Part shown: one piece after another, positions 52,056-63,110 of the stretch
Numbering within the stretch: position 1 is the stretch's first letter
Layout: each line of letters begins with the position of its first letter
From: Bacillota bacterium
GTDB taxonomy: Bacteria > Bacillota > Clostridia > Christensenellales > Aristaeellaceae
Assembly (NCBI GenBank): GCA_023413135.1
Contig: JAEZQK010000095.1
Coordinates: forward strand, 12,380 to 76,379
Length of the DNA stretch: 64,000 bases
Direction of reading: 5' to 3'
Notes under the pieces: model-generated
What the model was told of the DNA's origin: nothing
Databases searched by the model: none
The model's input: the letters and a program-made list of their open reading frames with translations, nothing else
Position numbers and translations under genes: made by a program

Positions 52056-53453
52056 TTACTCCCTATGTTCTAACTGTCGATTTAAGGCGGCTTCTGTTTG
52101 CTTATAAATATCACCAGGAATATCACCAAAAAAATCTTCAGGCCAATTTGTGATATTTCCAAATATATCGATTTGTAATATTTCAAGTGAGGCAGGTACT
52201 ATGCTGTTATCAACAAAGTATGTCTTTAGTTCTTCATTGCGAATTGTTTCATCAGCTATTCTGCGCTGTAATCTGCGCAAAAAATGTTCGGAATGAGTTT
52301 CTATGATTAATTGGATATTCCTATTCTTATAATCCTCCTTAGCATGAATGGCAGCGATAATGACATCAGCCAGTCTTGCCTGAGCACTAGGATGTAGATG
52401 TAATTCAGGTTGTTCTATAATTATTGTCGATCCCGAAGGAGCATAAAAAAGTTGAACTATGACAGGAAGAACCTGTGAAATACCAAATCCTACGTCAGGT
52501 ATATCGACCCAATTCTGCGAACCTTTGATTTGTACCTTCACATCGTAATCTTGTCTTTGAGGAATAGGCTCAATTTTGATATCCTCAATTAGCTTCATTT
52601 CCTTTAACATCTCAGCAATTATATAAAGGAATGGCCTTCTTTTCCCTCTGTCTTTTAGGTTGATCATTCTCGCTTCGTTTGTTGCAGCCAAAATGGCAGG
52701 AATTGTATCTTCTCCTGAGAAACCGACACTGTCAGGAGTATTACCGCTCCACGGATATAATCTATCTGCCTTTGTTCGAAGTGGCCCTAAGTAATAAACA
52801 TGAGAAAATAACTTTTCATGAACTAGATTAAAATCCTTTAGGAAAGTGGCATTTTGATAATAGGCTACAGCTTCGTCAGGAAAACCATAAAATCTAACTG
52901 GAGCTGGAATTCCCCATGCACGCCCAGTATTATGCACTAGGTCATAATTTTCTGGGGTAAGATCATATCCCCGTTTTGAATTAATGTCATGATCTTTTTC
53001 TTTCATACCAATACTTAATACATAGTCATTTTCATAGTATAACTTGTAATTGAATGAATTCACTTTCATGGCTTGAATGGGTGCATCCTGAATGCTTACC
53101 TGTGCACAAAATTCTATTGAATCTCCAATATATGATGTTTCATGTAACGCATCCTCAATGACAAAGTCATTTTCAAGCTTCCATTTATAACTGTATCTAA
53201 TTGGTTCCTCTACACTGTGGTTATAAATCATATCTAAAGGTCTGCCAAGGTTTACTGCTGTATAGTCATTTCCAGTAAAAAGGATCGACTTTCTATCCGA
53301 CAGCTCAACACTTTGCTTTAATAACATAAGAAAGTGTCCTATGCTTGATTTGCCCGAACTATTACTTCCTAAAAGTACAGTAATAGGTGCAAGCTCGATT
53401 TCCTTTGTATCCTTCCAGCCTTTGAAATTTTGAATGTTAAGAGAATTTATCAT
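52056..53453 (-). CDS. AAA ATPase, DUF3696 family
   Basis: A 465-residue ATPase of the SMC/ABC-like AAA_15/AAA_21 group. Walker A is LLGSNSSGKSS (residues 28-36), preceded by the typical IQNFKGWKDTKEIELAPIT. Walker B is STIIIEQPELHLHPSAQARLADVI near 340-360, and THSEHFLRRLQRRI gives the switch His. The C-terminal IDIFGNITNWPEDFFGD is the DUF3696 signature. Such ATPases act with a nuclease partner in several defence systems. AGAGGT precedes the ATG. It has its own promoter (53489-53517) and heads the PIN and RNA-ligase genes. The cassette is far more AT-rich than prfC next door. Confidence 0.85.
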   Translation of the reverse strand: MINSLNIQNFKGWKDTKEIELAPITVLLGSNSSGKSSIGHFLMLLKQSVELSDRKSILFTGNDYTAVNLGRPLDMIYNHSVEEPIRYSYKWKLENDFVIEDALHETSYIGDSIEFCAQVSIQDAPIQAMKVNSFNYKLYYENDYVLSIGMKEKDHDINSKRGYDLTPENYDLVHNTGRAWGIPAPVRFYGFPDEAVAYYQNATFLKDFNLVHEKLFSHVYYLGPLRTKADRLYPWSGNTPDSVGFSGEDTIPAILAATNEARMINLKDRGKRRPFLYIIAEMLKEMKLIEDIKIEPIPQRQDYDVKVQIKGSQNWVDIPDVGFGISQVLPVIVQLFYAPSGSTIIIEQPELHLHPSAQARLADVIIAAIHAKEDYKNRNIQLIIETHSEHFLRRLQRRIADETIRNEELKTYFVDNSIVPASLEILQIDIFGNITNWPEDFFGDIPGDIYKQTEAALNRQLEHRE

Positions 53454-53488
53454 ATCGAAACCTCTTCAGATTTGATTTTAATAATTCC

Positions 53489-53517
53489 ATTTTACATTAT
53501 ATCCCTATCTTATTCAA
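53489..53517 (-). promoter_or_regulatory. promoter of the AAA-PIN-ligase cassette
   Basis: On the minus strand, TTGAAT (53512-53517), a 17-base spacer, and TAAAAT (53489-53494), 36 bases before the ATPase start. Confidence 0.65.
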
Positions 53518-53621
53518 TACATTTATTATTTCCGAACAAACACATTGTTCACTTTTTCTTCGTTTCACAAAAATATTGTACTATTCTATTATGTTTTTAA
53601 TCTTTCTCCTCACTAAAAAAG

Positions 53622-53651
53622 TTGACATCTCTTCTACTCTCATAGTAAAAT
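53622..53651 (+). promoter_or_regulatory. promoter of prfC
   Basis: TTGACA (53622-53627), an 18-base spacer, and TAAAAT (53646-53651), 41 bases before the prfC start. Confidence 0.65.
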
Positions 53652-53691
53652 AACAAGTTGGTTTCTCACACTACCTCTGGGAGGTTGAGTT

Positions 53692-55311
53692 ATGCCCAAC
53701 CCCGGTACCGCAGAATTTTCGGCGACGCTTCATGAGCAGGTATCAAAGCGCCGTACCTTTGCCATTATCAGCCATCCGGACGCAGGCAAGACCACGCTTA
53801 CGGAAAAGCTGCTGCTTTACGGCGGCGCCATCCGCCAGGCGGGCAGCGTGAAGGCCCGCAAAGCCGAGCGTCACGCCACATCCGACTGGATGGAGATTGA
53901 AAAGCAGCGCGGCATCTCCGTCACCTCCAGCGCCATGCAGTTTGAGTTTGATGGCTTCCGCATCAACATACTGGATACGCCGGGCCACCAGGACTTCAGC
54001 GAGGATACCTACCGCGTGCTGGTGGCGGCCGACGCGGCGGTGATGCTCATCGACGCGGCCAAGGGCGTGGAGGAGCAGACCATCAAGCTGTTCAAGGTTT
54101 GCCGGCTGCGCAATATTCCTATCTTCACGTTTGTGAATAAGATGGACCGGGCCGCCAAGGATCCGTTTGCCCTGATGGAAGAGCTGGAGCAGGTGCTGGG
54201 TATCCGTTCCTGTCCCATCAACTGGCCCATCGGCGTGGACGGCGACTTCCAGGGCGTGTACCACCGGGACAGCGAAATCATTGAGCTGTATACCGGTGGC
54301 GATCACGGCAAAACCAAGGTGGAAAAAACGGAGATTGAGATTTCCGATCCTTCACTTGACGGCATTTTGCAGGCACACTATATCAAGCGCCTGAAGGATG
54401 AAATCGAACTGTTGGACGTGGCGGGGGATACCTTTGACTTAAGCGCCGTTCGCCAGGGGCAACTGACGCCGCTGTTCTTCGGCTCGGCCATCACCAACTT
54501 TGGCGTGGAGCCGTTTTTGAAGCGATTTTTGCAGTTCACGCCGCAGCCCTTATCCCGCAAGAGTGACCAGGGAGAGATTGAACCGGAAGACCCGTTATTC
54601 TCGGGCTTCATCTTCAAAATACAGGCCAACATGAACCCCGCGCACCGGGACAGGCTGGCGTTTTTGCGGGTGGTCAGCGGCGCGTTTGAAAAGGGCATGA
54701 CGGTGTGGCACAGCGGCACCGAGAAGGAAATCCAATTAAAGCAGCCCCAGCAGTTTATGGCCGACGAGCGGGAAGCGGTGGAGGAGGCCTGGGCGGGCGA
54801 CATCATCGGCCTGTTCGACCCTGGAATATTCGGGCTGGGGGATACGCTTTGTATCGGGCGCAGGCTGCATTATGAAGATATCCCCGTGTTCGCGCCGGAG
54901 CACTTTGCCAGGGTACGGCCGCTGGACAGCATGAAGCGCAAGCAGTTTGTGAAGGGCATCACGCAATTAAGCCAGGAGGGGGCTATACAGACCTTCCTGC
55001 GCACGGAAACGGGCCGGGAGGATTTCCTGGTAGGCGTGGTGGGCGTTTTGCAGTTTGACGTGCTGGCCTACCGCCTAAAGAGCGAGTACGGCGCGGAGAT
55101 CTTGATGGATAACCTGCCTTTCCGTTACGTACGGTGGGTGACGGCGAGCCTAAAGCCTGTGGATGAGCTGAAGCTGACTTCCACCAGCGGCCGTGCCAAG
55201 GACAGTCAGCAGCGGGATGTGCTGCTGTTTGAAAACGAGTGGAGCATCCGCCTGGCCATGGAGAACAATCCGGGGCTGACGCTGGCGGAGACAGCCGCGA
55301 GGCACGCTTGA
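53692..55311 (+). CDS. prfC: peptide chain release factor 3
   Basis: A 539-residue translational GTPase that removes RF1/RF2 from the ribosome after termination. The GTPase motifs are G1 SHPDAGKTTLTEKLL (residues 27-41), G2 RGISVTSS, G3 DTPGHQDFSEDTYR and G4 FVNKMDR. The RF3-specific stretch RKAERHATSDWMEIEKQRGISVTSS and the C-terminal LKLTSTSGRAKDSQQRDVLLFENEWSI are clear. TGGGAGG precedes the ATG. It has its own promoter. A palindromic repeat separates it from typA. Confidence 0.96.
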   Translation: MPNPGTAEFSATLHEQVSKRRTFAIISHPDAGKTTLTEKLLLYGGAIRQAGSVKARKAERHATSDWMEIEKQRGISVTSSAMQFEFDGFRINILDTPGHQDFSEDTYRVLVAADAAVMLIDAAKGVEEQTIKLFKVCRLRNIPIFTFVNKMDRAAKDPFALMEELEQVLGIRSCPINWPIGVDGDFQGVYHRDSEIIELYTGGDHGKTKVEKTEIEISDPSLDGILQAHYIKRLKDEIELLDVAGDTFDLSAVRQGQLTPLFFGSAITNFGVEPFLKRFLQFTPQPLSRKSDQGEIEPEDPLFSGFIFKIQANMNPAHRDRLAFLRVVSGAFEKGMTVWHSGTEKEIQLKQPQQFMADEREAVEEAWAGDIIGLFDPGIFGLGDTLCIGRRLHYEDIPVFAPEHFARVRPLDSMKRKQFVKGITQLSQEGAIQTFLRTETGREDFLVGVVGVLQFDVLAYRLKSEYGAEILMDNLPFRYVRWVTASLKPVDELKLTSTSGRAKDSQQRDVLLFENEWSIRLAMENNPGLTLAETAARHA

Positions 55312-55384
55312 TGTAGGATGCCGCAGGTTCTTCCACTGCTTATAAGAGGCTCTTATACCGGTTAAATGATTGATGCAGCAGTGC

Positions 55385-55504
55385 AAAGGCTTCCCCTTGA
55401 GGGGAAGCTGACGCCGCAGGCGGCTGATGAGGTGTAGGAGCGAAGCAATTCTGCCACCTCATCCGGCACTTCGTGCCACCTTCCCCTCAAAGGGGAAGGC
55501 TTTA
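55385..55504. repeat. palindromic dispersed repeat between prfC and typA
   Basis: AAAGGCTTCCCCTTGAGGGGAAG at the left edge (55385-55407) is mirrored by CTTCCCCTCAAAGGGGAAGGCTTT at the right edge (to 55504), with a second pair GATGAGGTG / CACCTCATC inside. Each arm also folds on itself. It is about 120 bp, non-coding, and of the kind found in many copies in gut Clostridia genomes. It could form a strong transcript stem and may limit prfC-to-typA readthrough. Confidence 0.75.
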
Positions 55505-55564
55505 TGACAGGAGCGTGCCATTAGTCAGCCGATTACTATACCGATCTTTAGGAAGGAAGTATTT

Positions 55565-57378
<1,814 letters not shown>

Positions 57379-57379
<1 letters not shown>

Positions 57380-57399
57380 CAGGGGACGCTGTCCCCTGC
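57379..57399. repeat. short palindrome after typA
   Basis: GCAGGGGAC-GCT-GTCCCCTGC is a perfect 9-bp stem that begins at the last base of the typA stop codon. It has no T-tract, so it is not a classical terminator. Its AGGGGACGCTGTCCCCT core looks like a dispersed clostridial repeat. Confidence 0.6.
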
Positions 57400-57551
57400 A
57401 CCCCTGCCAAAGGTTCCGAAGCTGAGCGCCGCCAGTGGCGGATGAAGCGAGGCGGAGGAAATGGGCGAAACGAGCAATGCGAACGGCAGTGAAGCAGTGC
57501 GACGATTGAGCCCATCGGAATATCATCCCTTTGGAAACCCTATTTTGGGTA

Positions 57552-57604
57552 ATGACAAAAACAGACGCCCCGGTTTGCTATTGGAGGGATAGCAAGCCGG
57601 GGCG
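57552..57604 (-). terminator. terminator of the three-paralog operon
   Basis: A 16-bp stem (57566-57581 with 57589-57604, one G-U pair) followed on the minus strand by TCTGTTTTTGTC, 30 bases after the stop of the last paralog. Confidence 0.85.
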
Positions 57605-57634
57605 GTTGTAGTTCGCAAGGATGATTATATAGAT

Positions 57635-58870
57635 TTATATTAGGCTTGGTCTATACTCGACGCAGGGAAACTTACTGTCGCCCATCCATGAAAGACGCTT
57701 TGCCTCAGCCTTGCTGATGCCGGAAGGATCAATCCTTTCCACCACCAACCTGGCTGTCTCTTCCCATTTTGGGTCCTGTATGCTTTCCGTGGGCACATCG
57801 GCAGACGCGGCGGCAGCTGGATTGTTTTGGTCGTTCAAGGATACCATCAGATACCAAAGCTGCTTGTCCGGATAACCGACAAAAATGCGGTATTCCATCT
57901 TTTGGCCGTTCACCCGGGCGGATTCGAAAATACCGTCCAGGCGGATTTCCTCTGTGGCATCTTTACGCACATAGTCGCTTTGCACATGATTTGCCGATAT
58001 GGGCATGAGAGATACGTCTTCCAGCAATGCCCGCATCCACGCGTTATCTGCCACTGGATTCAAGTCTGATTCTTCCGAAATGTTCAGCAAGGTATAGTCT
58101 TTAATAGAGGGGTTGTACGCCTCCCACAACAATTCTTCATCTGACAGCTCCCTGAATGGATAGAATATGAATGTATCAATACCGAAAACCGGCTCCGGTA
58201 TTAGAGGAACATACGCGATTCCGGAGACCGGCAGCGCAGGCGCTTTAGGCTGCTCAGGAACAAGACCGTCTTCAAAGCACCGCCTGGCGAGGTTGAAAAG
58301 CCTTTCCTTTTCTCCCGCTGAAAGCAGCCGGTTGACATGGTAACCACTATCGCCCCGGGTGCTGTTTTTGACTGTCAGCATGTCGGCAGTAAAGGGTGTA
58401 CCCTTCTCCTCACCATAGGCGATCAATTGCAGAATCTGTTCATCTGTCAAAAGCGCTTCCGGCAGGAAGTAATATTCCGTCAGCCCTCCGTAACTTGCAG
58501 GATCAAGGGGCAGGATCGCAAAACCGGTCTCTGACGGCAGCGTAGGCGCAGCCAAATCGGGCCGCCTGCCATTTGCATATTCCGCTTTCAGGCTATTAAG
58601 CCTTTCCTTTTCATTGCGCATCAGCCCAAAGCCGCTGCTCCACTTGAGATCGTCCTCAGTTTCAAAAAGCGGCGGAAAATTGTCGTACTTTTCCCAGGTG
58701 ATGAAGGCGTTTTCATCTTTGGGCAAGTCTGCCACTGCCACTTCATGCATGCCTATTTCCGCGTCGGCACTTTTAACATAGACCCACAGCCCGCCTATGC
58801 AAAGTGTGATCAACAATAAAGCTATCAGCAGCACCCAAATGGTTTGTTTTCCGTTTGCTTTTGTCTGCAT
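57635..58870 (-). CDS. single-pass membrane protein, paralog 3 of 3
   Basis: A 411-residue protein with a short cytosolic start (MQTKANGKQT), one transmembrane helix (about 11-33) and a large external domain of unknown fold. Shared blocks with its two neighbours are WVLLIALLLITLCIGGLWVYVKSADA, KYDNFPP, GFAILPLDPASYGGLTEYYFLPE, YHVNRLLSAGEKERLF, FIFYPFRELSDEELL and a C-terminal WEETARLVV segment. It is the most divergent copy. No known domain is recognised. AAAGGAG precedes the ATG at 58870. It lies 98 bases after paralog 2, and a strong terminator follows. Confidence 0.75.
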   Translation of the reverse strand: MQTKANGKQTIWVLLIALLLITLCIGGLWVYVKSADAEIGMHEVAVADLPKDENAFITWEKYDNFPPLFETEDDLKWSSGFGLMRNEKERLNSLKAEYANGRRPDLAAPTLPSETGFAILPLDPASYGGLTEYYFLPEALLTDEQILQLIAYGEEKGTPFTADMLTVKNSTRGDSGYHVNRLLSAGEKERLFNLARRCFEDGLVPEQPKAPALPVSGIAYVPLIPEPVFGIDTFIFYPFRELSDEELLWEAYNPSIKDYTLLNISEESDLNPVADNAWMRALLEDVSLMPISANHVQSDYVRKDATEEIRLDGIFESARVNGQKMEYRIFVGYPDKQLWYLMVSLNDQNNPAAAASADVPTESIQDPKWEETARLVVERIDPSGISKAEAKRLSWMGDSKFPCVEYRPSLI

Positions 58871-58968
58871 GGAATTTCTCCTTTCGCATCTGCCACGGCA
58901 CAAAAACCGATCACATTCTATTAAAGCAGTGAATGCACTGTAGCATCAGGCTTGATTGGCAAGGGGCA

Positions 58969-60321
58969 TCACCAAATATAATCGTTTACAATGTTGACAT
59001 CATGGTGCAGAAACTGCGCGTTGGTAATCATTTCGTCTGCAACCATTACACCCACTGTGTAAAAGCTGCCATCTTCAAGCGACACCTGGACATCAACTGT
59101 CACATGGGTATTGTCCGCTGTTCCCCAAACGCCCCACCCGGAAGCTTTGGTGATTTTCAGATGCGTGAGCTTGGAGACAGCCGCCTTCGCAATATCTATC
59201 CAACGGGAATCAGATGGATTGATATCTGTATGGAGGAGCTGCTCAAGATAGTAGGCTTCGTCGGGCTTTGACTTGTCATCCAGCATTCTGCTGGTATAGA
59301 GAATCTCGTCGGTATCCATCTTCACGATGGCAAAGTAGCTTGTTTCCATGCCGCCTATGAGGGCTGACGTGAACTTTGCTTGCAGGTGGATTTCACCAGT
59401 GTCGTTTTTGCGCCGGTAGGTCAGTTCGGTATTTTCGGATGATGCGGGCATACCCATGATGTCCTCAAAAAAAGCCCGCATTTTTTTTGAATCTACCACG
59501 GGATTCAGGCTCGCATCCATCTCTGGGTTGATGTAGCTGTATCCGTCCAAAAATTCCAGGTACAGGGACTGCAAAAGCTCTTCATCTGTCAGTTCGCGGA
59601 TTGGATATAAATGAAAGGTTCCACTGCCTCTATTCAGCCTTTTATTCAGGCGGATGCTTCCCACACCCGATAGCGGCAGCTTATCCTCCGTCAGTTCCGA
59701 GGAAGCGGGTCTTATCCCTTCCGTTTTCAGGCGGCGCAGCAGAAAGCCGCGCCTATTGGATTCTCCCGCCGACAGATAGCGGTTGGAATCCGGGAAGCCT
59801 TCACGCATGCAATTTTTCCAGCTTGTTGTGTCTATTCCAAATGTCTCTCCCTTTTGTGCGGAGTAACCGATGAGCATCAGCAATTGCTCGTCACTTAGTT
59901 CGGCCTTCGGGAGAATATAGTATTCTGCTAAGCCGCCAAATGCTTTGGGATCAAGCGGGATGATGGCAAATCCATCTTCTCCGGGCAGGGAGGGGGCCTT
60001 CAGTTTTGGCCTTTCTCCCAGAGCATACGCTTCCAGCAATTGGGGCAGGCGCTGAAGCTCCTTCATGTTTAGCCCGCTGCCCTGCATGCGGTTGAGGTCT
60101 TGGTCAAGTTCGGAGGTTCCGGCAGGAAAGTTATCATATTTTTCCGGAGTATATGCTATTTGGCTTGCCTCCGGAATTTCGGCCAGGGAGGTTTCTGTAA
60201 CGCCCGTATCCGCATCGGCGCTTTGGATATAGGTCCAGAGGCCTCCTAAGCAAAGGATAATCAATACAAGGGCTATCAGCAGCACCCAAAGGGTTTGCTT
60301 TCCGTTGATTTTTGCCTGCAT
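58969..60321 (-). CDS. single-pass membrane protein, paralog 2 of 3
   Basis: A 450-residue protein with the same layout: MQAKINGKQT, a transmembrane helix (about 11-33) and an external domain. It has GFAIIPLDPKAFGGLAEYYILPKAELSDEQLLMLIGY, NRYLSAGESNRRGFLLRR, FHLYPIRELTDEELLQSLYLEFLDGYSY and a C-terminal PepSY-like wall region (EDGSFYTVGVMVADEMITNAQFLHHDVNIVND) that is shared with paralog 1 and missing from paralog 3. Function unknown. GGGAGGG precedes the ATG at 60321. Only 17 bases separate it from paralog 1. Confidence 0.75.
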   Translation of the reverse strand: MQAKINGKQTLWVLLIALVLIILCLGGLWTYIQSADADTGVTETSLAEIPEASQIAYTPEKYDNFPAGTSELDQDLNRMQGSGLNMKELQRLPQLLEAYALGERPKLKAPSLPGEDGFAIIPLDPKAFGGLAEYYILPKAELSDEQLLMLIGYSAQKGETFGIDTTSWKNCMREGFPDSNRYLSAGESNRRGFLLRRLKTEGIRPASSELTEDKLPLSGVGSIRLNKRLNRGSGTFHLYPIRELTDEELLQSLYLEFLDGYSYINPEMDASLNPVVDSKKMRAFFEDIMGMPASSENTELTYRRKNDTGEIHLQAKFTSALIGGMETSYFAIVKMDTDEILYTSRMLDDKSKPDEAYYLEQLLHTDINPSDSRWIDIAKAAVSKLTHLKITKASGWGVWGTADNTHVTVDVQVSLEDGSFYTVGVMVADEMITNAQFLHHDVNIVNDYIW

Positions 60322-60338
60322 AGGGGTTTCCCTCCCGA

Positions 60339-61700
60339 TCACCACATATAGTCGTTTATCCATTGCTTGTCATAATGCAGGTATCGCGCGGAAGAGACAA
60401 TGCCGTCGGATACGCGGACATTTACCATATACACGCCGCGGTTCTCCAAAGTGATCTCGATGTTCACGTTAGGCTCCCTGTCGTCGCCCATGGCAGACAC
60501 GCCCGTGACGTTAGCCTGGACAATGGGCGTTTGGGTAAACTGTGACACCATTTCCTTGGCGATATCAGTCCATTTGGGATCCTTCAGGTCCACCTTGGGC
60601 ATGGGTGGATCAGCGACGAGGAAGGAGAGGTAGGGGTTTGCCTGATTGGAGGTCAGCCGCAGCGCGTATACGATGTCCCCGGTGGATCTTTGAAGGATGG
60701 CCGTATATTCGGTTTCCCGGCCATTGACCAAGGCTGTTTTGAACTTTGCATGCAGGTAGATTTCCTCCGCGCCATCTCTTTGCTTATAGGCAAGGATGAT
60801 GTTTTCCGCGGCCATAGGCATGCCCAGAAGATCCTCCAGCATCGAGCGCATCCTTGCCGCGTCCGCCGCCTGATCCAAGCCGTTTTGTATGGAGGGTCGC
60901 AGGTAGGTATATCCATCCATGTAGTCCAGATAGAGGGATTGCAAAAGCTCCTCATCCGTCAATTCGCGGACGGGATATAGGTGAAATGAATCCACGCGGC
61001 TGAACCTGTCGGGGTTCAGGCGGATGCCTGCCATGCCCGCCACGGGCAGCGTTTGCAGGGTCGGTTCAGGGGATGCGACGCGCAGGTTTTCCATCCAAAC
61101 CCGGCGCCTGAGGATATCGCGCCTTTCGCTTTCGCCTGAGGATAAGTAGCGGTTGGAAGAGGTGTTGTTTCCCCGCATGCAGTTTTTCCCGGTCAAAGTA
61201 TCCTCCGTAAACGGCACACCGGCATTTGCCCCATAGTCGATGAGCATCAGCAGCTCCTTGTCGCTGAGCTGGGTTTCGGGAAGAATGTAGTACTCCGCTA
61301 TGCCGGCATATTCCTTGGGATCAAGGGGGATGATGGCAAAGCCTCCTTCCCCCGGAAGGGAGGGGGCCTTTTCCGCGGGCCGCATGCCTTCTTCGTATGC
61401 TTCAGTCAGCTCTTTCAAACGTCTGATTTCATCGGCGATCAAGGCTTTTCCCTGCTCCCAGCCGAAATTGCTGCCGCCGGGAAGGCTGGCTTCGGACGCC
61501 AGGGGATAATTGTCGTACCTCTCCCGTGCGATGGCAATCTCATTCTCTTGGGGAAGCTCCGCCAGGGTGGCATCCCGTACCCCTGTCTCCGCGTCCGCGC
61601 TTTTTACATAGACCCAAAGGCCCCCGATGCAAAGGACAATCAGCACAAGGGCAATCAGCAGTACCCACAGGGCTTGCTTCCCGTTTGCTTTCGCTTGCAT
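60339..61700 (-). CDS. single-pass membrane protein, paralog 1 of 3
   Basis: A 453-residue protein, closest to paralog 2: MQAKANGKQALWVLLIALVL start, one helix, then GFAIIPLDPKEYAGIAEYYILPETQLSDKELLMLIDY, NRYLSSGESERRDILRR, FHLYPVRELTDEELLQSLYLDYMDGYTY and the C-terminal ENRGVYMVNVRVSDGIVSSARYLHYDKQWINDY. No recognised domain. AGGAGAG precedes the ATG. It starts 60 bases after the histidine kinase gene on the same strand, so all three paralogs are probably expressed with, or controlled by, that two-component system. Confidence 0.75.
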   Translation of the reverse strand: MQAKANGKQALWVLLIALVLIVLCIGGLWVYVKSADAETGVRDATLAELPQENEIAIARERYDNYPLASEASLPGGSNFGWEQGKALIADEIRRLKELTEAYEEGMRPAEKAPSLPGEGGFAIIPLDPKEYAGIAEYYILPETQLSDKELLMLIDYGANAGVPFTEDTLTGKNCMRGNNTSSNRYLSSGESERRDILRRRVWMENLRVASPEPTLQTLPVAGMAGIRLNPDRFSRVDSFHLYPVRELTDEELLQSLYLDYMDGYTYLRPSIQNGLDQAADAARMRSMLEDLLGMPMAAENIILAYKQRDGAEEIYLHAKFKTALVNGRETEYTAILQRSTGDIVYALRLTSNQANPYLSFLVADPPMPKVDLKDPKWTDIAKEMVSQFTQTPIVQANVTGVSAMGDDREPNVNIEITLENRGVYMVNVRVSDGIVSSARYLHYDKQWINDYMW

Positions 61701-61760
61701 GAATATCTCTCCTTCCGCAATGGCTGGCTTTATTTTACCTTGCGCCGCGTTGCGGAGTCT

Positions 61761-63110
61761 TCACGCGCTTGTAACGGAGTTGTCAAAGATGAGGCTTGCG
61801 GTGGTCCCATCGCCCGGATTGGAGGTAAGCTTCAGCTGCGCACCCATCAGGCTGGCGGCCTGCTGAACCAGCGTCAGCCCCAGCCCAGCGCCCCCGGCCT
61901 TGCGGGTGCGGGCCTTGTCCGCCTTGTAGAAGGGATCGAAAGCCCGTGTAAGCTGTTCCTGTGTCATGCCGATGCCCGTATCCGTAACGGAAAGCCGGTC
62001 AGTGTCTCCGGAAATGGTGACCGTGCTGCCGGGGCTGCTTGCCGTAAGGGCATTTTGCAACAGGTTCCCGACGATGAGGAGAAGAAGCGCTTCGTCTCCC
62101 TGCCATACACCTTCCTGTGCCTGTACAAAAAGAGAGACACCTTTGTCCTCATACAGGGACTGCACCCTTTGGGCGGCCTCTTCGATCAGGGCGGATATGC
62201 TCACGGGGCCAAGCTCCGCCCCGTCGTGGGTCATACGGGTGAGGGTCATCAGCGTTTCATCCAGATTTTTGAGCCGCTTGGCCTCCCCGGCGATATAGCC
62301 TAGGGCTTTCTCTCTTTCCTCCCCACCGGCGTCCACGCTTTGCAGATAGCGGGCATAGCCCATGACGGCGGTCAAGGGTGTGCGCATTTCGTGGGCCAGG
62401 CTGTCGATAAAAAGCTGCTTGCGCTCCGCCTGCTCTTTGAGCTCCTCTTCCCTTGCCTTGACTGCCTGGGCCATTTTCTCAAACTGCCGTGCCAGCTCCG
62501 CCGTTTCATCCTGCCCCTTTGTGGGCAGCGATACGGAATAATCACCGGAGGCGATTTTGCCTGCCGCTTTTTGCAATTTGTCGATAGGCCGCATGATGAC
62601 CCTGGTGATGATGAGCACGCTGATGAGGATTAGCGCCGAACCGGATAGACAAAGCACCAGCGCCAGGGAAAGCAGCTTATCCCGGTTGCTATACAAGCCG
62701 CTCAAATCCCGCTCATACAAAAGCATAAGGCTGTCACTTAAGCGCTGTGCGATCGTCAGTTTTTTGTCCTGCAACAAATAGCGGCGTACGCCGTCTTCCG
62801 GCATGATCTCCGGGAGCCCGGCTGTTTCACCCCATAGGGTGAGCCCGTTCTGCAGCATGGTAAGCGTGACGCCCTGACCCTTGTAGAAGGCTTCCTGTTT
62901 GGCCATTTCATCCCGCAGTTGCTGAAGCTCCAGATCGCGCGTCCTTTGGTATATGGCCGAGGAAATGATGGCCGCTTCCGTCAGCGCCCTGTCCCTTTCC
63001 GTGTTGACGGCCGATGTAAAGCTTTGTTCAATAATGATTCCCATACCGAAGCTTAGCAGCAGCAGAAATACTGCCAGCATCATAAGCAGCAGCCGGTGGC
63101 GAAGCTTCAT
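61761..63110 (-). CDS. sensor histidine kinase
   Basis: A 449-residue kinase with two transmembrane helices (about 7-28 and 145-168), an external sensor of about 115 residues, HAMP (MRPIDKLQKAAGKIASGDY), a coiled coil, the H-box SLAHEMRTPLTAVMGYARYL, NLLQNALTASSPG, DTGIGMTQEQL and GGAGLGLTLVQQAASL. It overlaps the response-regulator gene by four bases (ATGA), so the two are translationally coupled. The three paralogous membrane proteins follow directly and are the likely targets or accessory sensors. Confidence 0.93.
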   Translation of the reverse strand: MKLRHRLLLMMLAVFLLLLSFGMGIIIEQSFTSAVNTERDRALTEAAIISSAIYQRTRDLELQQLRDEMAKQEAFYKGQGVTLTMLQNGLTLWGETAGLPEIMPEDGVRRYLLQDKKLTIAQRLSDSLMLLYERDLSGLYSNRDKLLSLALVLCLSGSALILISVLIITRVIMRPIDKLQKAAGKIASGDYSVSLPTKGQDETAELARQFEKMAQAVKAREEELKEQAERKQLFIDSLAHEMRTPLTAVMGYARYLQSVDAGGEEREKALGYIAGEAKRLKNLDETLMTLTRMTHDGAELGPVSISALIEEAAQRVQSLYEDKGVSLFVQAQEGVWQGDEALLLLIVGNLLQNALTASSPGSTVTISGDTDRLSVTDTGIGMTQEQLTRAFDPFYKADKARTRKAGGAGLGLTLVQQAASLMGAQLKLTSNPGDGTTASLIFDNSVTSA

